Shown here piece after piece: positions 1 to 8,670 of a stretch of 64,000 nt of DNA. The notes below the pieces were generated by a model. That model had not been told where the DNA came from. It did no database searches and saw nothing but the letters and a program-made list of their open reading frames with translations. Origin of the DNA: CAVQUE01 sp046290435 (GTDB lineage: Bacteria > Actinomycetota > Acidimicrobiia > Acidimicrobiales > UBA8592); assembly GCA_046290435.1 (NCBI GenBank), contig JBKAGO010000035.1, positions 124,001 through 188,000 on the forward strand. Reading direction: 5' to 3'. A program made the position numbers and the translations under genes. How positions within the stretch are numbered: position 1 is the stretch's first letter; the number at the start of each line of letters is the position of its first letter.

Positions 1-321
1 GACCAGGACGGTGCCATCGGGGACCCGGCGGCTGGGCCGGACCAGGGCCTCCCACCAGCCCTCGGGCTCGGCGAGCTCCTCGAGCGCGAGGACCTCGACC
101 GCCCCGCCGGTGTCCTTGCGCAGGTGCAGGCGGGCGGGCATCACCCGCGTGTCGTTGAGCACGATGAGGTCGCCCGGCCGGATCAGATCGGGCAGGTCAC
201 GCGTGCGGGCGTGACGGGGCGGGTCGCCGTCGACGAGCAGCCGGGAGGAGTCGCGCGGCCACGCCGGCTGCTGGGCGATCGAGGCGTCGGGCAGGTCGTA
301 GTCGAACGCGGCGCTGTCCAC
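1..321 (-). CDS. queA: QueA, tRNA preQ1 ribosyltransferase-isomerase (N-terminal part)
   Basis: The first 107 residues of S-adenosylmethionine:tRNA ribosyltransferase-isomerase; the rest lies beyond the left edge. The enzyme transfers and isomerises the ribose of AdoMet onto 7-aminomethyl-7-deazaguanine at the tRNA wobble position, giving epoxyqueuosine. Visible family blocks are FDYDLPDASIAQQP at residues 6-19, RPGDLIVLNDTRVMPARLH at 48-66 and EALVRPSRR at 91-99. The start is GTG at 321, chosen because the conserved FDYDLP block begins five residues later, as is usual for QueA. It is divergent from the glutaminase gene, with 57 bp between the two starts. Nothing unusual is seen in the visible part. 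Confidence 0.9.
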   Translation of the reverse strand, partial: MDSAAFDYDLPDASIAQQPAWPRDSSRLLVDGDPPRHARTRDLPDLIRPGDLIVLNDTRVMPARLHLRKDTGGAVEVLALEELAEPEGWWEALVRPSRRVPDGTVLV

Positions 322-378
322 CGCGCCAAAGGCTACGGTCCAGGCGCCCCCACCGGCGCCCTACCCCAGGAGGCCACC

Positions 379-1386
379 GTGCCCACCCGAAGCGACCCCG
401 CCGACGCTGCTGCGCACGAGCGTCGAGCCCGACGCGAATGGTTCGCCCGAACCTGCGACGACCTCCACCAGCGCCTGTCGGCGGACACCGAGGGGGCGCC
501 CGCTTCGTACATTCCCGAGCTGGCCACCGTCGACCCCGACCGCTTCGCCATCGCCGCGGTCACCGTCGACGGCGCCCACGAAGGAGTCGGCGACCTCGAC
601 CACCCCTTCACGATCCAGTCGATCTCCAAGCTCCTGGTCTACGGACTCGCGCTCGAGACCCACGGCTTCGACGTGGTCTCGCGCCATGTCGGGGTGGCCC
701 CCACCGGCGAACGCTTCAACGCCATCGATCTCGACGAGACCGATGCCCGAGCACCCAACCCGATGGTCAACGCGGGCGCCATCGCCGTCACCGACCTGGT
801 CCCCGGCGCCGACCTCGGTGAGCGCGTCGCACACATGACGGCCATGTACGCGCGGTATCTGGGCCGCACGCCCGAGCTCGACGATGCGGTGTGGGCCTCC
901 GAGCGTGCCACCGGCGATCGCAATCGGGCCATCGCCTACCTGCTCCGCAGCCGGGGCATCATCGACGATCGTGTCGAGGAGACCCTCGACCTCTACTTCG
1001 CGCAGTGCTCGGTGCTCGTCACAGCCGACGACCTCGCGACCATCGGCGCCACCCTGGCCAACCACGGCATCCACCCCGAGACCGGCGAGCGCGTGGTCTC
1101 TGCCGCGGTCTGTCGTGACATGTTGACCATCGCCTTCACCTGCGGCATGTACGACTACGCGGGCGAATGGGCGTTCTCGGTCGGCATCCCGGCCAAGAGC
1201 GGCGTCGGCGGCGGCATCGTGGGGATGCTGCCCGGCGTCGGGGGCGTGGCGGTGTTCTCGCCCCGACTGGACGCGTACGGCAACAGCGTGCGTGGCCTGC
1301 GGGTGTTCGAGGAGCTGTCGCGCACGTTCGACATGCATCTCTTCGACCCCGAGCACCCCTGGCGATCCGCCATCGGCGACCGGTGA
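379..1386 (+). CDS. glsA: glutaminase A
   Basis: Serine-dependent beta-lactamase-fold glutaminase that hydrolyses L-glutamine to glutamate and ammonia in the cytoplasm. The 335-residue product carries the catalytic SxxK motif as SISK (Ser81, Lys84) in TIQSISKLLVYGLAL, and the NPMVNAGAIAV block that lines the glutamine site. The C-terminal KSGVGGGIVG block is also typical. The start is GTG at 379 because a perfect AGGAGG lies at 368-373, five bases upstream; the reading frame stays open further 5' but runs into the divergent queA gene. Length is slightly above the usual ~310 residues because of a short N-terminal extension. It converges with the DUF4235 gene, leaving 19 bp. Confidence 0.93.
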   Translation: MPTRSDPADAAAHERRARREWFARTCDDLHQRLSADTEGAPASYIPELATVDPDRFAIAAVTVDGAHEGVGDLDHPFTIQSISKLLVYGLALETHGFDVVSRHVGVAPTGERFNAIDLDETDARAPNPMVNAGAIAVTDLVPGADLGERVAHMTAMYARYLGRTPELDDAVWASERATGDRNRAIAYLLRSRGIIDDRVEETLDLYFAQCSVLVTADDLATIGATLANHGIHPETGERVVSAAVCRDMLTIAFTCGMYDYAGEWAFSVGIPAKSGVGGGIVGMLPGVGGVAVFSPRLDAYGNSVRGLRVFEELSRTFDMHLFDPEHPWRSAIGDR

Positions 1387-1405
1387 TCGATGGGTCGTCG
1401 ACGCC

Positions 1406-1669
1406 TCAGATGCGAGCGGCGCGCTTCTCCCAGGACTTCTCGACCGCGGTCTTCGCCAACATGCGGGCGATGCCGATCACGGCACCGATGGCAGCGGACC
1501 ACAGCAGGGCCTGGATCCACGGCACGTCGGCCTGACGCGGGTTGACCGGCGGGTCGGTGGCCTTGCGCTTCGTCCACGCCTTCGACGTGGCCGCGCTGAC
1601 CGCCCGGGCTGCCAGCAGCGTGCTGGCCATCTCCACGCCCTTGTACATCGTGTCGTCGTCGATCCGCAC
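1406..1669 (-). CDS. DUF4235 family small membrane protein
   Basis: Small protein of the actinobacterial DUF4235 family, function unknown. The product has an N-terminal hydrophobic stretch (GVEMASTLLAARAVSAA), the family core TDPPVNPRQADVPWIQALLW and a second hydrophobic segment (SAAIGAVIGIARMLA), so one or two membrane passes are likely, followed by a basic tail. I chose GTG at 1669 because AGGAGG lies at 1680-1685, ten bases upstream (a rather long spacing). The frame stays open to an ATG at 1714, which would add 15 residues of low-complexity sequence. It converges with glsA. Confidence 0.75.
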   Translation of the reverse strand: MRIDDDTMYKGVEMASTLLAARAVSAATSKAWTKRKATDPPVNPRQADVPWIQALLWSAAIGAVIGIARMLAKTAVEKSWEKRAARI

Positions 1670-1746
1670 CGTCGCCGGTCCTCCTGTGTCGCCGTCCGGC
1701 GGCGAGTCTGGCACCCCGCAACGCCGAACGCACGCAACCCTCCTCT

Positions 1747-1779
1747 GGGGGTCAGACCCCGCGTTCCTGCCTTTCGGCC
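1747..1779. repeat. GGGGTCaGACCCC-type short repeat, copy 1
   Basis: Contains the palindromic core GGGGGTCAGACCCC (1747-1760), followed by GCGTTCCTGCCTTTC. The same layout (core, then a G/C-CTTCC-type stretch, then GCTTTC) occurs at 6868-6955 and 28663-28693, so this is probably one copy of a dispersed intergenic repeat. It lies between two minus-strand genes, just downstream of the end of the sensor-regulator gene. A role as a terminator or as a mobile-element remnant cannot be decided from the sequence. Confidence 0.5.
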
Positions 1780-1795
1780 GTGCCGCTCTTGCGGT

Positions 1796-4700
1796 TCAGT
1801 CCACCGCGCGGGCATCGATCTCGGCGCGTGCGGCGTCGAGGTCGGCGAGGATCTCCTCGATCGGCTTCGTCCGGCCGACCCAATCGACCATGCCCTGCCA
1901 GAACGGCCCGGGCACGAGATCGGCGGTCCACGCCCCGAAGTCCGTGGGCGTCTGGTCCGACATGTCGTAGCGGAACGTCCCGGCCTCGATGGCGTCGCGG
2001 AGCTGCTCGTGGAACACGACGCGCACCCGCTCGTCGTCGGGGCCGACCGAACCGTAGGCACCGACGTCGAAGCGCCGATTCGCCGAGATGAAGATGTCCG
2101 CCTCGGGGCTGGTGGCACCGGCGCGGACCATGGCGGGGGGAATGGGCGGCGAAGCGGCGATCGTGGCCCAGGCCTCGCCGAAGGTCGGGCTGGCGATGTA
2201 CCGCATGAGCGCACGGACTTCTGGGCGGTCCGACATCGCCGCCACCAGTGCACCGCTGCCCGTCGTCAGCTGCGGATCGCCGGCCTCGACCGGCGGCAAC
2301 GCAAAGGCGTCGATGTCGACCCCGAGCTGCCCACCGGGACCGAACGGGGTGGTCGGTCCCAGCAGCGACGCCTGTACGTACGCCTGCGTCACCATCATGC
2401 ACTGCGGCCCGACCAGGCCGTCGAGTGGGTTGACGTCGAGAAGATTCGTGAGGATCGTCCCCCAGCCCTGACCGCTGATCGCTTCGGCGCCGCCGCGCAC
2501 GAATCCCTCTCCGAAGAGCAGCTGTTCGGCGAGGGACGCCGCTTCGCGAACCGTCGGGCTGGAGAACGGGAGATCGCCGCGGACCCAGGCGTCGTAGGCA
2601 TCGGTGCCACCGACGCGCAACACGAGGCTCTCGAGCAGGTCCGACCCGGGCCAACCGGTCGCCGGTCCGCCCTCCCATCCGAAGCACCAGGGCGTGCGGC
2701 CGTCGGCCACCATCTGTTCGGACAACGTGACGAGCTCGTCCCAGGTGGCCGGGATCTCATAGCCGGCCTCCTCGAAGGGACCCTTGGCGAAGAACACCAG
2801 CCCCTTCGGCCCGAGATTGGCCGGGATCGACAACAGATCCGGTTCTCCGTCGGGCCCGGGGAACGACATGACATCGACGAGGTAGTCGCCGAAGTCGGAC
2901 CGCAGGACGTCGAGGTCGATGAAGGCGCCGAGATCGATCGCCCGTTCGCGGGCCCACTCCGGGGTCGGCCCGAAGAAGCTGACGACATCGGGGTACGAGT
3001 CGATACCTCCCGAGGCCAGGGCGAAGGTGGCGTCGAAGTCGAAGTTCGACAAGGTGGTGACCTCGATGCCCGTCTCCTCGGTGAAACGGGCCAACTCGGC
3101 CTCCCAGCCCGGAAAGAAGGCCAGCGGAGACGCGATGGCGATCGTGAGGCTCGTTCCCGCGAGCGGACCCGGGCCGAAGATCTTGCGGTTCGGGAGCACG
3201 TCCGGGAGGTCGATCCCGTACGCATCCGTGCCGAAACGCAGAGGGAGCTCGCCGGGGAGCGGAACGTGCGAGGGGCATGCACCGCCGAGAGCGTCCTCGC
3301 ACTCGGCGCGGGTGAGTCGTCGAGCGATGGCGCCTTCCGCATGCGCCACCAACTCGGCCGGTTCGAGCGGGAACACCCCGGTGAGGCCCGTCGGCGACGC
3401 GCGGACCACGCCCTCGACGTCGCCGCCCACCGGGTACTCGACGCCGAGGCCCTGCAGCCCCCAGTGCACGACGTCGACAGCGTCCTCGGTGGCGAATCCC
3501 AGACCGGCAGTGGCTCGGATCGCCTCGGTGCCGTACAGGACGGCGAGCTCGGGGTCGTCGATCAGCGCAGCCTCGGCGGCGGTGACCAACTCGGCAGCGT
3601 CGACCAGACTGTCGTTCTCCTCGCGGGCCTCGGTTGCCGACCGCCACTGGAGCAGTCCGAAGACGGCGGTCGCGGCGATGAGCACGCAGGCCAGCCCGGC
3701 ACCGGCCAACAGGCGCGCCCGACGTCGCGCCCGCTCCTCGGCGTCGGCCGCCCGCCGTTCGCGGGCGAGGTCTTCGGCCGCCGTTCGGTCGCGCTCGGTC
3801 ACCGACGCGTCGAGGTAGGCCTGCTCGTCGGCCGTGAGCGGCACAGTCGTGGTGGTCGCCCAGCCGTGGAGCTGTTCGAGCGGTCCCCCGCGCAGGAGGT
3901 AGTCGCTGCGTTCGCCCGATGCCCGCCACTCGTGCATCGACGCCGCGAGGCGCCGCTGATTGCCGATGTCGCTGCGGGCCTCGTCGATCCAGGTCCGCAG
4001 ACGCACCCATTCGGTCAGCAGCGCCTCGTGGGAGATCTCGACGGTGGGGCCCCGCGTCACCGGATCGCGGTCGAAGCTCAGCAGGCGATGCCTCCCGAAG
4101 GTGTCGAGGACAGCCTGGAGCTGCGACCCCGGTACGGGCAGGTCGTCCAGTTCGCTTCGGAGCATCCGGCGGCGGGTGTCGTCGGCGCCGTCGCCGATGG
4201 TCACCAGACGAAGGAACACCTGCCGGGTGGCGTCGTGCGCACCCTCGCCGAGCCCGGCAAGCAGCGCTTCCGCGCGGGTCACGAGCGCTCCGGACACTCC
4301 ACCCATCGCCTCGTACGAGATCGATGTCAGGCGGTTGCCCGCACGGGCTTCGAACAACTCGGTGAGGGTGTATTGCAACAGCGGCAGCGCGCCGGGCCGA
4401 TCGACGATGTCGCTGACCAGTTCGGCCACGAGTCCCGGCTCGACCGCCACGCCGAGCGGTTGCAGCGGCCCGGTTATCGCCCGCTCGGCTTCCTCGGGCG
4501 TCATCGGGGTGACCACCTGGGTGCCGTCGCGCAACAGCTCGCCCATACCGCGGTTGCGCAGCGGCCGGTCGTAGAAGTCGGCGCGCAGCGTCACCACGAG
4601 ACGGATGGGGCTCAGATCGTCGGTGACCGCATGCACCAGCAGGTCCACGAACCGGGCCGAGATCTCGGGGGTGACCTGGGTGAACAGCTCTTCGAACTGG

Positions 4701-6706
4701 TCCACGACCAACACCAGCTGCGCGCCGGCCGGGAGCACCTTGCGCGCCGCCTGGACCAGGCCCCGCTCGGAGCCGACGAGCATCTCGAGCAGTGAGCCGG
4801 GCGGGTCGACGGCGACGTGGCGCAATGCCTCCTCGAGGGATTCGTAGGGGTGCGGTGCCGGTGTCATCTCGATGGTGAACCACCGGTCCGATCGCGGCAG
4901 TGCGCCCGCCCGGAGCGCCGGCAGCAGCCCGGCACGCACGACGCTCGACTTGCCGCTGCCGCTCGGGCCCACCACGGCCACGAACCGCCCCCGACGGCCC
5001 GGCTCGCCGAGGCGCGCCACCAGACGCTCCACCAGTCGTTCGCGTCCGTGGAAGTCCGACGCGTCGACCGATGCGAAGGACCGCAGACCCTTGTACGGAT
5101 TGTCGATCCGGGTGCGCGCCTCGGCTACCTCCTCGACGGGCACCTCCTGACCGAGCGCCTCGGTGAACTCGGCGACGAACTCGTCCACCGATCCGTGACG
5201 CTGCGCGACCTCGGGCGCCGTGGCGCGTTCGATGACGTCGGTGACCGATCGGCTGAGCGCCCCCTCGACCTGGCCGACATCACCGCGGATGCCCGCCAGC
5301 GCCTGCGCGAGCACGACCCCCATGCTGTAGATGTCCGTCGACGCGGTCACGCCCTCGGCGCGCCGTTGCTCGGGCGAGGCGTACGGGGCACGTACCGACC
5401 GGATCGGCAGATCACCGCCGCTCCCGCCGTCGGACCAGGCGTCTTCCTCGCTGATCGCGATGCCGAAGTCCGCCAGGTAGGCGTTGCCGTCGTCGTCGAA
5501 CAGGACATTCTCGGGTCGCACGTCGCGGTGCACGATCCCCGACCGGTGGGCGGTGCGCAGAGCGCTCCCGAGCTGGGCGGCGACCCGGGCGGCCTCGGTG
5601 GCGCCCAGCGCACTGCTCTCGATGATCTCGGCCAGGCTCCCCCCGCGCATCAGCCGCATCACCAGGTAGGCAGCGCCGGGTTCGCGCCAGTAGTCGTAGA
5701 GCGGCACGATGTGGGGATGTTCGAGTGATGCAACCACCTGTGCTTCGGTCTCGAAGCGGCGGATGAAGTCGGGATCGTCGGCGAGCTCGGGGCGGATCAC
5801 CTTGATGGCGACCTCGCGACCGACCGCCGGCTGATAGGCCCGGTAGACGATCCCGTAGGCACCTTCGCCGAGGGCATCGCGCAGCTCGTAGCCACGGATG
5901 GTCAACCCGGACCCGACCGGTGTCGCACCACCACCCGAGGTGCTGGTCGGGCCGGTGTCGGTACCGGTGATGATCTGTTCCTCGATCCGGCGCAGCGCCG
6001 CGCCCGGTTCGATGCCCAGCTCCTCACCCAGCCGGGCCCGCAGCCTGGCGTAGGTACGCAGGGCCTCGGTCTGGCGGCCCGAACGGCTCAACGCCAGCAT
6101 CAGCTGACCGGTCAGCTCCTCGCGGTCGGGATGCTGGCGCACCAGCGTCTCGAGCTCGGAGACCAGCTCGCGGCTCAGACCGCGGCGGAGATCTGCGTCG
6201 ACCCGGGCGGTGACAGCCTCGAGGCGGAGCTCCTCGAGGCGGGCGATCTCGGCTTGGGCGAAGCTCTCGTAGGTGAACTCCTCATAGGCCCGTCCCCGCC
6301 AGAGGGCGAGGGCCTCGCCGAGCACCAGCGACGCCGCTGCCGGGTCGGTGTCGGTCAGCGAGCGCCCCTCGGCGACGAGGTACTCGAAGCGGGCGGCATC
6401 GACGGCACCGGGGTCGACCTGCAGGACGTAACCCGGCGCGCGGGTGAGCAGGATCGTGCCGTCGGTGCGCTTCTGGCGATCGGGCTCGAGCGCCTTGCGC
6501 AATCCCGATACGTACACCCACAGCGAGTTCTGCCGGTCGGCGCCGGTGTCGTCGCCCCACAGCGAGTCGATCAACTGGTCGGTCGAGAACACCGTGTTGG
6601 GCGCGGTGAGCAGCAGCGCGAGCAGGGCCCGCTGGCGGAACGTTCCGAGCTCCACGGGATGGGTGTCGCGCAGGACCTGCAGCTCCCCCAGTACCCGGTA
6701 CTCCAC
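1796..6706 (-). CDS. Chimeric SARP / Ser-Thr kinase / nSTAND NTPase / TM / solute-binding sensor-regulator
   Basis: A single 1636-residue protein. In order: OmpR-type winged helix of the AfsR/SARP class (about 1-95), bacterial transcriptional activation domain (95-245), Ser/Thr kinase (270-520) with Gly loop GEGAYGIVYRA, Lys302, HRDVRPEN at 393-400 and DFG at 413-415, then an nSTAND1-type P-loop NTPase (540-950) with Walker A GPSGSGKSS at 580-588 and Walker B LVLVVDQFEE at 664-673. A basic stop-transfer run precedes one TM helix (about 1000-1020). After a linker comes a family 1-like extracellular solute-binding domain (about 1185-1636). GTG start at 6706 with GGGGAGG five bases upstream. I infer a membrane-tethered regulator: DNA-binding and kinase parts inside, ligand-binding part outside. 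The kinase motif HRDVR has Arg where Ser/Thr kinases keep Lys, so catalysis is uncertain. No permease gene is adjacent. Confidence 0.88.
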   Translation of the reverse strand: MEYRVLGELQVLRDTHPVELGTFRQRALLALLLTAPNTVFSTDQLIDSLWGDDTGADRQNSLWVYVSGLRKALEPDRQKRTDGTILLTRAPGYVLQVDPGAVDAARFEYLVAEGRSLTDTDPAAASLVLGEALALWRGRAYEEFTYESFAQAEIARLEELRLEAVTARVDADLRRGLSRELVSELETLVRQHPDREELTGQLMLALSRSGRQTEALRTYARLRARLGEELGIEPGAALRRIEEQIITGTDTGPTSTSGGGATPVGSGLTIRGYELRDALGEGAYGIVYRAYQPAVGREVAIKVIRPELADDPDFIRRFETEAQVVASLEHPHIVPLYDYWREPGAAYLVMRLMRGGSLAEIIESSALGATEAARVAAQLGSALRTAHRSGIVHRDVRPENVLFDDDGNAYLADFGIAISEEDAWSDGGSGGDLPIRSVRAPYASPEQRRAEGVTASTDIYSMGVVLAQALAGIRGDVGQVEGALSRSVTDVIERATAPEVAQRHGSVDEFVAEFTEALGQEVPVEEVAEARTRIDNPYKGLRSFASVDASDFHGRERLVERLVARLGEPGRRGRFVAVVGPSGSGKSSVVRAGLLPALRAGALPRSDRWFTIEMTPAPHPYESLEEALRHVAVDPPGSLLEMLVGSERGLVQAARKVLPAGAQLVLVVDQFEELFTQVTPEISARFVDLLVHAVTDDLSPIRLVVTLRADFYDRPLRNRGMGELLRDGTQVVTPMTPEEAERAITGPLQPLGVAVEPGLVAELVSDIVDRPGALPLLQYTLTELFEARAGNRLTSISYEAMGGVSGALVTRAEALLAGLGEGAHDATRQVFLRLVTIGDGADDTRRRMLRSELDDLPVPGSQLQAVLDTFGRHRLLSFDRDPVTRGPTVEISHEALLTEWVRLRTWIDEARSDIGNQRRLAASMHEWRASGERSDYLLRGGPLEQLHGWATTTTVPLTADEQAYLDASVTERDRTAAEDLARERRAADAEERARRRARLLAGAGLACVLIAATAVFGLLQWRSATEAREENDSLVDAAELVTAAEAALIDDPELAVLYGTEAIRATAGLGFATEDAVDVVHWGLQGLGVEYPVGGDVEGVVRASPTGLTGVFPLEPAELVAHAEGAIARRLTRAECEDALGGACPSHVPLPGELPLRFGTDAYGIDLPDVLPNRKIFGPGPLAGTSLTIAIASPLAFFPGWEAELARFTEETGIEVTTLSNFDFDATFALASGGIDSYPDVVSFFGPTPEWARERAIDLGAFIDLDVLRSDFGDYLVDVMSFPGPDGEPDLLSIPANLGPKGLVFFAKGPFEEAGYEIPATWDELVTLSEQMVADGRTPWCFGWEGGPATGWPGSDLLESLVLRVGGTDAYDAWVRGDLPFSSPTVREAASLAEQLLFGEGFVRGGAEAISGQGWGTILTNLLDVNPLDGLVGPQCMMVTQAYVQASLLGPTTPFGPGGQLGVDIDAFALPPVEAGDPQLTTGSGALVAAMSDRPEVRALMRYIASPTFGEAWATIAASPPIPPAMVRAGATSPEADIFISANRRFDVGAYGSVGPDDERVRVVFHEQLRDAIEAGTFRYDMSDQTPTDFGAWTADLVPGPFWQGMVDWVGRTKPIEEILADLDAARAEIDARAVD

Positions 6707-6867
6707 GCCGACCTCCCCGCCGGAGTACGACCCTAGCGCTGCACCGTGCAGCGCTCGGTCTCGCCGGCCACCGCAGCCTCGACGAGCGGACTTACGCGCG
6801 ACTTAAACGCAGCACGGCGCTGCCATCGCCGGGGCGTTGCACCAGCTCAGCATGGGTGCCAGTCCGA

Positions 6868-6955
6868 TGGGGTCGGATACCGCTTCCCGCCCGCCACGCT
6901 GCGAAGCAGACCAAACAGCGGTACGAAGGAAAGCGGGAAGCGGGGTCCGACCCCA
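6868..6955. repeat. Long inverted repeat of the GGGGTC family
   Basis: Two 23-base arms, 6868-6890 and 6933-6955, are reverse complements with only two mismatches and enclose a 42-base centre. Each arm starts from the outside with TGGGGTCGGA and continues into CGCTTCCCGC. The right arm reads, on the minus strand, TGGGGTCGGACCCCGCTTCC, matching the dispersed repeats at 1747 and 28663. The element fills the gap between the secreted-protein gene at 6960 and the sensor-regulator start at 6706, both minus strand. It could act as a terminator for the former or be a MITE/REP-like insertion. Confidence 0.65.
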
Positions 6956-6959
6956 CACC

Positions 6960-7580
6960 TCAGCAGTGATCGCTGAAGCCGTGAAGGGGTTCTGCTCCGG
7001 TCAGGATCCGGTAGCCGGCCAGGAGGTCGTCGCAGGTCGCCTGGTCGATGCGGACGATCCGAATGGGCCGGTCCATCAGCCCCCAGACCAGGATCTCCGC
7101 GGCCTGCTCGGTGCCGTTCTCGTGCCACGGCGCCGCCGCGTAGTCCCGCCAGTGCTCGAAGCCACGGAGCGCACGGAACCTCTCCCGAGCCTCATCGGTG
7201 AGTGCATGCCGGGTCCAGGCGTGGGCGGTCTCGTGCAGGATCATGATCCGGGTCGCAACGCCCACATCGGAGGTGCAGAGCTCGACGACGCTGACCCCGT
7301 CCACGACGTGGTGCATGCCTGCACGGCCCGAGCACGGCTCGGTGTCGGTCCCGTTGTGGACGAACCGCATGGACGGCAGCGCCAGGTCGGCGTCCGCGAA
7401 CAACGCCATCGCCCAGTCGATCATGGCGGCCATGGCATCGGGGACGCCGCCGACGTCGACCACCGCCGCCGCCTCGGCGGTCGCCGAGCGCTGCGCAGCC
7501 GCTGCCTGAGGCGGTGCGTCGATCGCGAACGACAGCACCAGGCCGAGGCCGACGATGATGGCGAGCAGGTGTTTCCACAT
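6960..7580 (-). CDS. Secreted putative zinc metallopeptidase (HETAH)
   Basis: Not a family I can name. The 206-residue product has a clear signal peptide (MWKHLLAIIVGLGLVLSFA, then an Ala-rich segment) and is therefore exported. The mature part contains ILHETAHAW, a zinc-binding HExxH motif, and later EQAAEILVWGL, where a Glu-rich helix could supply the third ligand as in gluzincins. Cysteines (PCSGRAG, LCTSD, ATCDD, DHC at the very end) could form two disulfides. It is transcribed away from the SDR gene, with 220 bp between the starts. I infer an extracellular peptidase; substrate and activation are unknown. Confidence 0.7.
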   Translation of the reverse strand: MWKHLLAIIVGLGLVLSFAIDAPPQAAAAQRSATAEAAAVVDVGGVPDAMAAMIDWAMALFADADLALPSMRFVHNGTDTEPCSGRAGMHHVVDGVSVVELCTSDVGVATRIMILHETAHAWTRHALTDEARERFRALRGFEHWRDYAAAPWHENGTEQAAEILVWGLMDRPIRIVRIDQATCDDLLAGYRILTGAEPLHGFSDHC

Positions 7581-7720
7581 GCCCGCACCGTCGAAGGACG
7601 CACTTCGTGGTCCCTGTGGCGCACTGTGCCCCGACCCCGCCCGACTCGAGGCTCACTGAATTGCCGGGTCGTGTGACGAGATCCGAGATGCCCAGCGGGC
7701 GGCGACGTGGTGGAATGACC

Positions 7721-7742
7721 CCCTCCGGTTCAGGCCGGAGGG
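7721..7742. promoter_or_regulatory. Inverted repeat in divergent intergenic region
   Basis: CCCTCCGG (7721-7728) and CCGGAGGG (7735-7742) form perfect 8-base arms around TTCAGG. It sits in the 220-bp divergent region between the secreted peptidase gene and the SDR gene, about 60 bases before the SDR start. It could be an operator or a 5' UTR hairpin; no partner regulator is obvious. Confidence 0.4.
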
Positions 7743-7800
7743 CCGGAGCGACGACCGCGACGACGGCCGCGCACGCACGACCATCGAGGGGGCCGAACAC

Positions 7801-8622
7801 ATGACCAGACGATTCGAGGGACGGCGGGTGCTGGTGACCGGCGCGAGCCGCGGAATCGGCGCAGCGATCGCCGAGCGCCTCGCCGCAGAAGGAGCCGCAG
7901 TCGCCATAACCGCACGCAGCCTCGAACCAGGCGACCACCACCTGGCCGGCAGCCTGAGCGAGACCGCCGATCGCCTCCGCGGCTACGGCGGCACCGTCGC
8001 CGTCATTGTCGCCGATCTCACCGATCCCGACGACCGCGCCCGCATCGTCCCCGAGGCCGTCGAGGCGCTCGGTGGGCCCATCGAGATCCTCGTCAACAAT
8101 GCCGCGGCCGCCATGTACATGCCGCTCGCCGACTACCCGTTGAAGCGGCGCCACATCGTGTTCGAGGCCAACGTGCATGCGCCGCTCGACCTCGCCCAGG
8201 ACGTCATCCCGGCGATGCGCGATGCCGGCGAGGGCTGGATCGTCAATCTGTCGAGCGGCAGCGCCCGGCTGTGGGAGGGCCCACCCTTCACGCTCGGCAC
8301 CCAGGGATCGACCATCACCGTCTACGGGGCCTCAAAGGCCGCGCTCAACCGCATCACCAACGGCCTCGCCGCCGAGCTCGACGGCACCGGTATCCGCGTC
8401 AACAGCGTCGAGCCCCGCGCCGCCGTGCTCAGCGAGGGAGCCGACGAGCTCGTCGGCTCGAAGCTCCGGCCCGATCAGATCGAATCGATGGAGGAGATGG
8501 TCGAGGGCACCATCGTGCTGTGCGACTGCCCCACCGAGGTGACGGGCCGCATCAGCGTCAGCCTCGACAACATCGCCGAGTGGGACCTGACCGTCCACGG
8601 CCTCGACGGCATGCCGCAGTGA
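7801..8622 (+). CDS. SDR family NAD(P)-dependent oxidoreductase
   Basis: Classical short-chain dehydrogenase/reductase of 273 residues. It shows the cofactor motif TGASRGIG at residues 13-20, the structural NNAAA motif, the catalytic Ser in NLSSGSA and the catalytic pair YGASK (Tyr and Lys). Residue Arg after the second beta strand (TARSL) suggests a preference for NADP(H). The substrate cannot be told from sequence. A longer segment than usual lies between the Ser and Tyr motifs (roughly 30 residues, including WEGPPFTLG). ATG at 7801 is the first in-frame start; no strong ribosome-binding site is seen. It converges with the phosphotransferase gene. Confidence 0.85.
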   Translation: MTRRFEGRRVLVTGASRGIGAAIAERLAAEGAAVAITARSLEPGDHHLAGSLSETADRLRGYGGTVAVIVADLTDPDDRARIVPEAVEALGGPIEILVNNAAAAMYMPLADYPLKRRHIVFEANVHAPLDLAQDVIPAMRDAGEGWIVNLSSGSARLWEGPPFTLGTQGSTITVYGASKAALNRITNGLAAELDGTGIRVNSVEPRAAVLSEGADELVGSKLRPDQIESMEEMVEGTIVLCDCPTEVTGRISVSLDNIAEWDLTVHGLDGMPQ

Positions 8623-8670
8623 CCTCGCTCCCTCACCGCTTCGGCGCCTACTGACCGGCGGGCCCCGGGG

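Noticed and set aside
1292..4795. Very long plus-strand open frame opposite the sensor-regulator gene
   Set aside because: It has no domain signatures and mirrors the codon bias of the minus-strand gene; in GC-rich DNA antisense frames stay open by chance.
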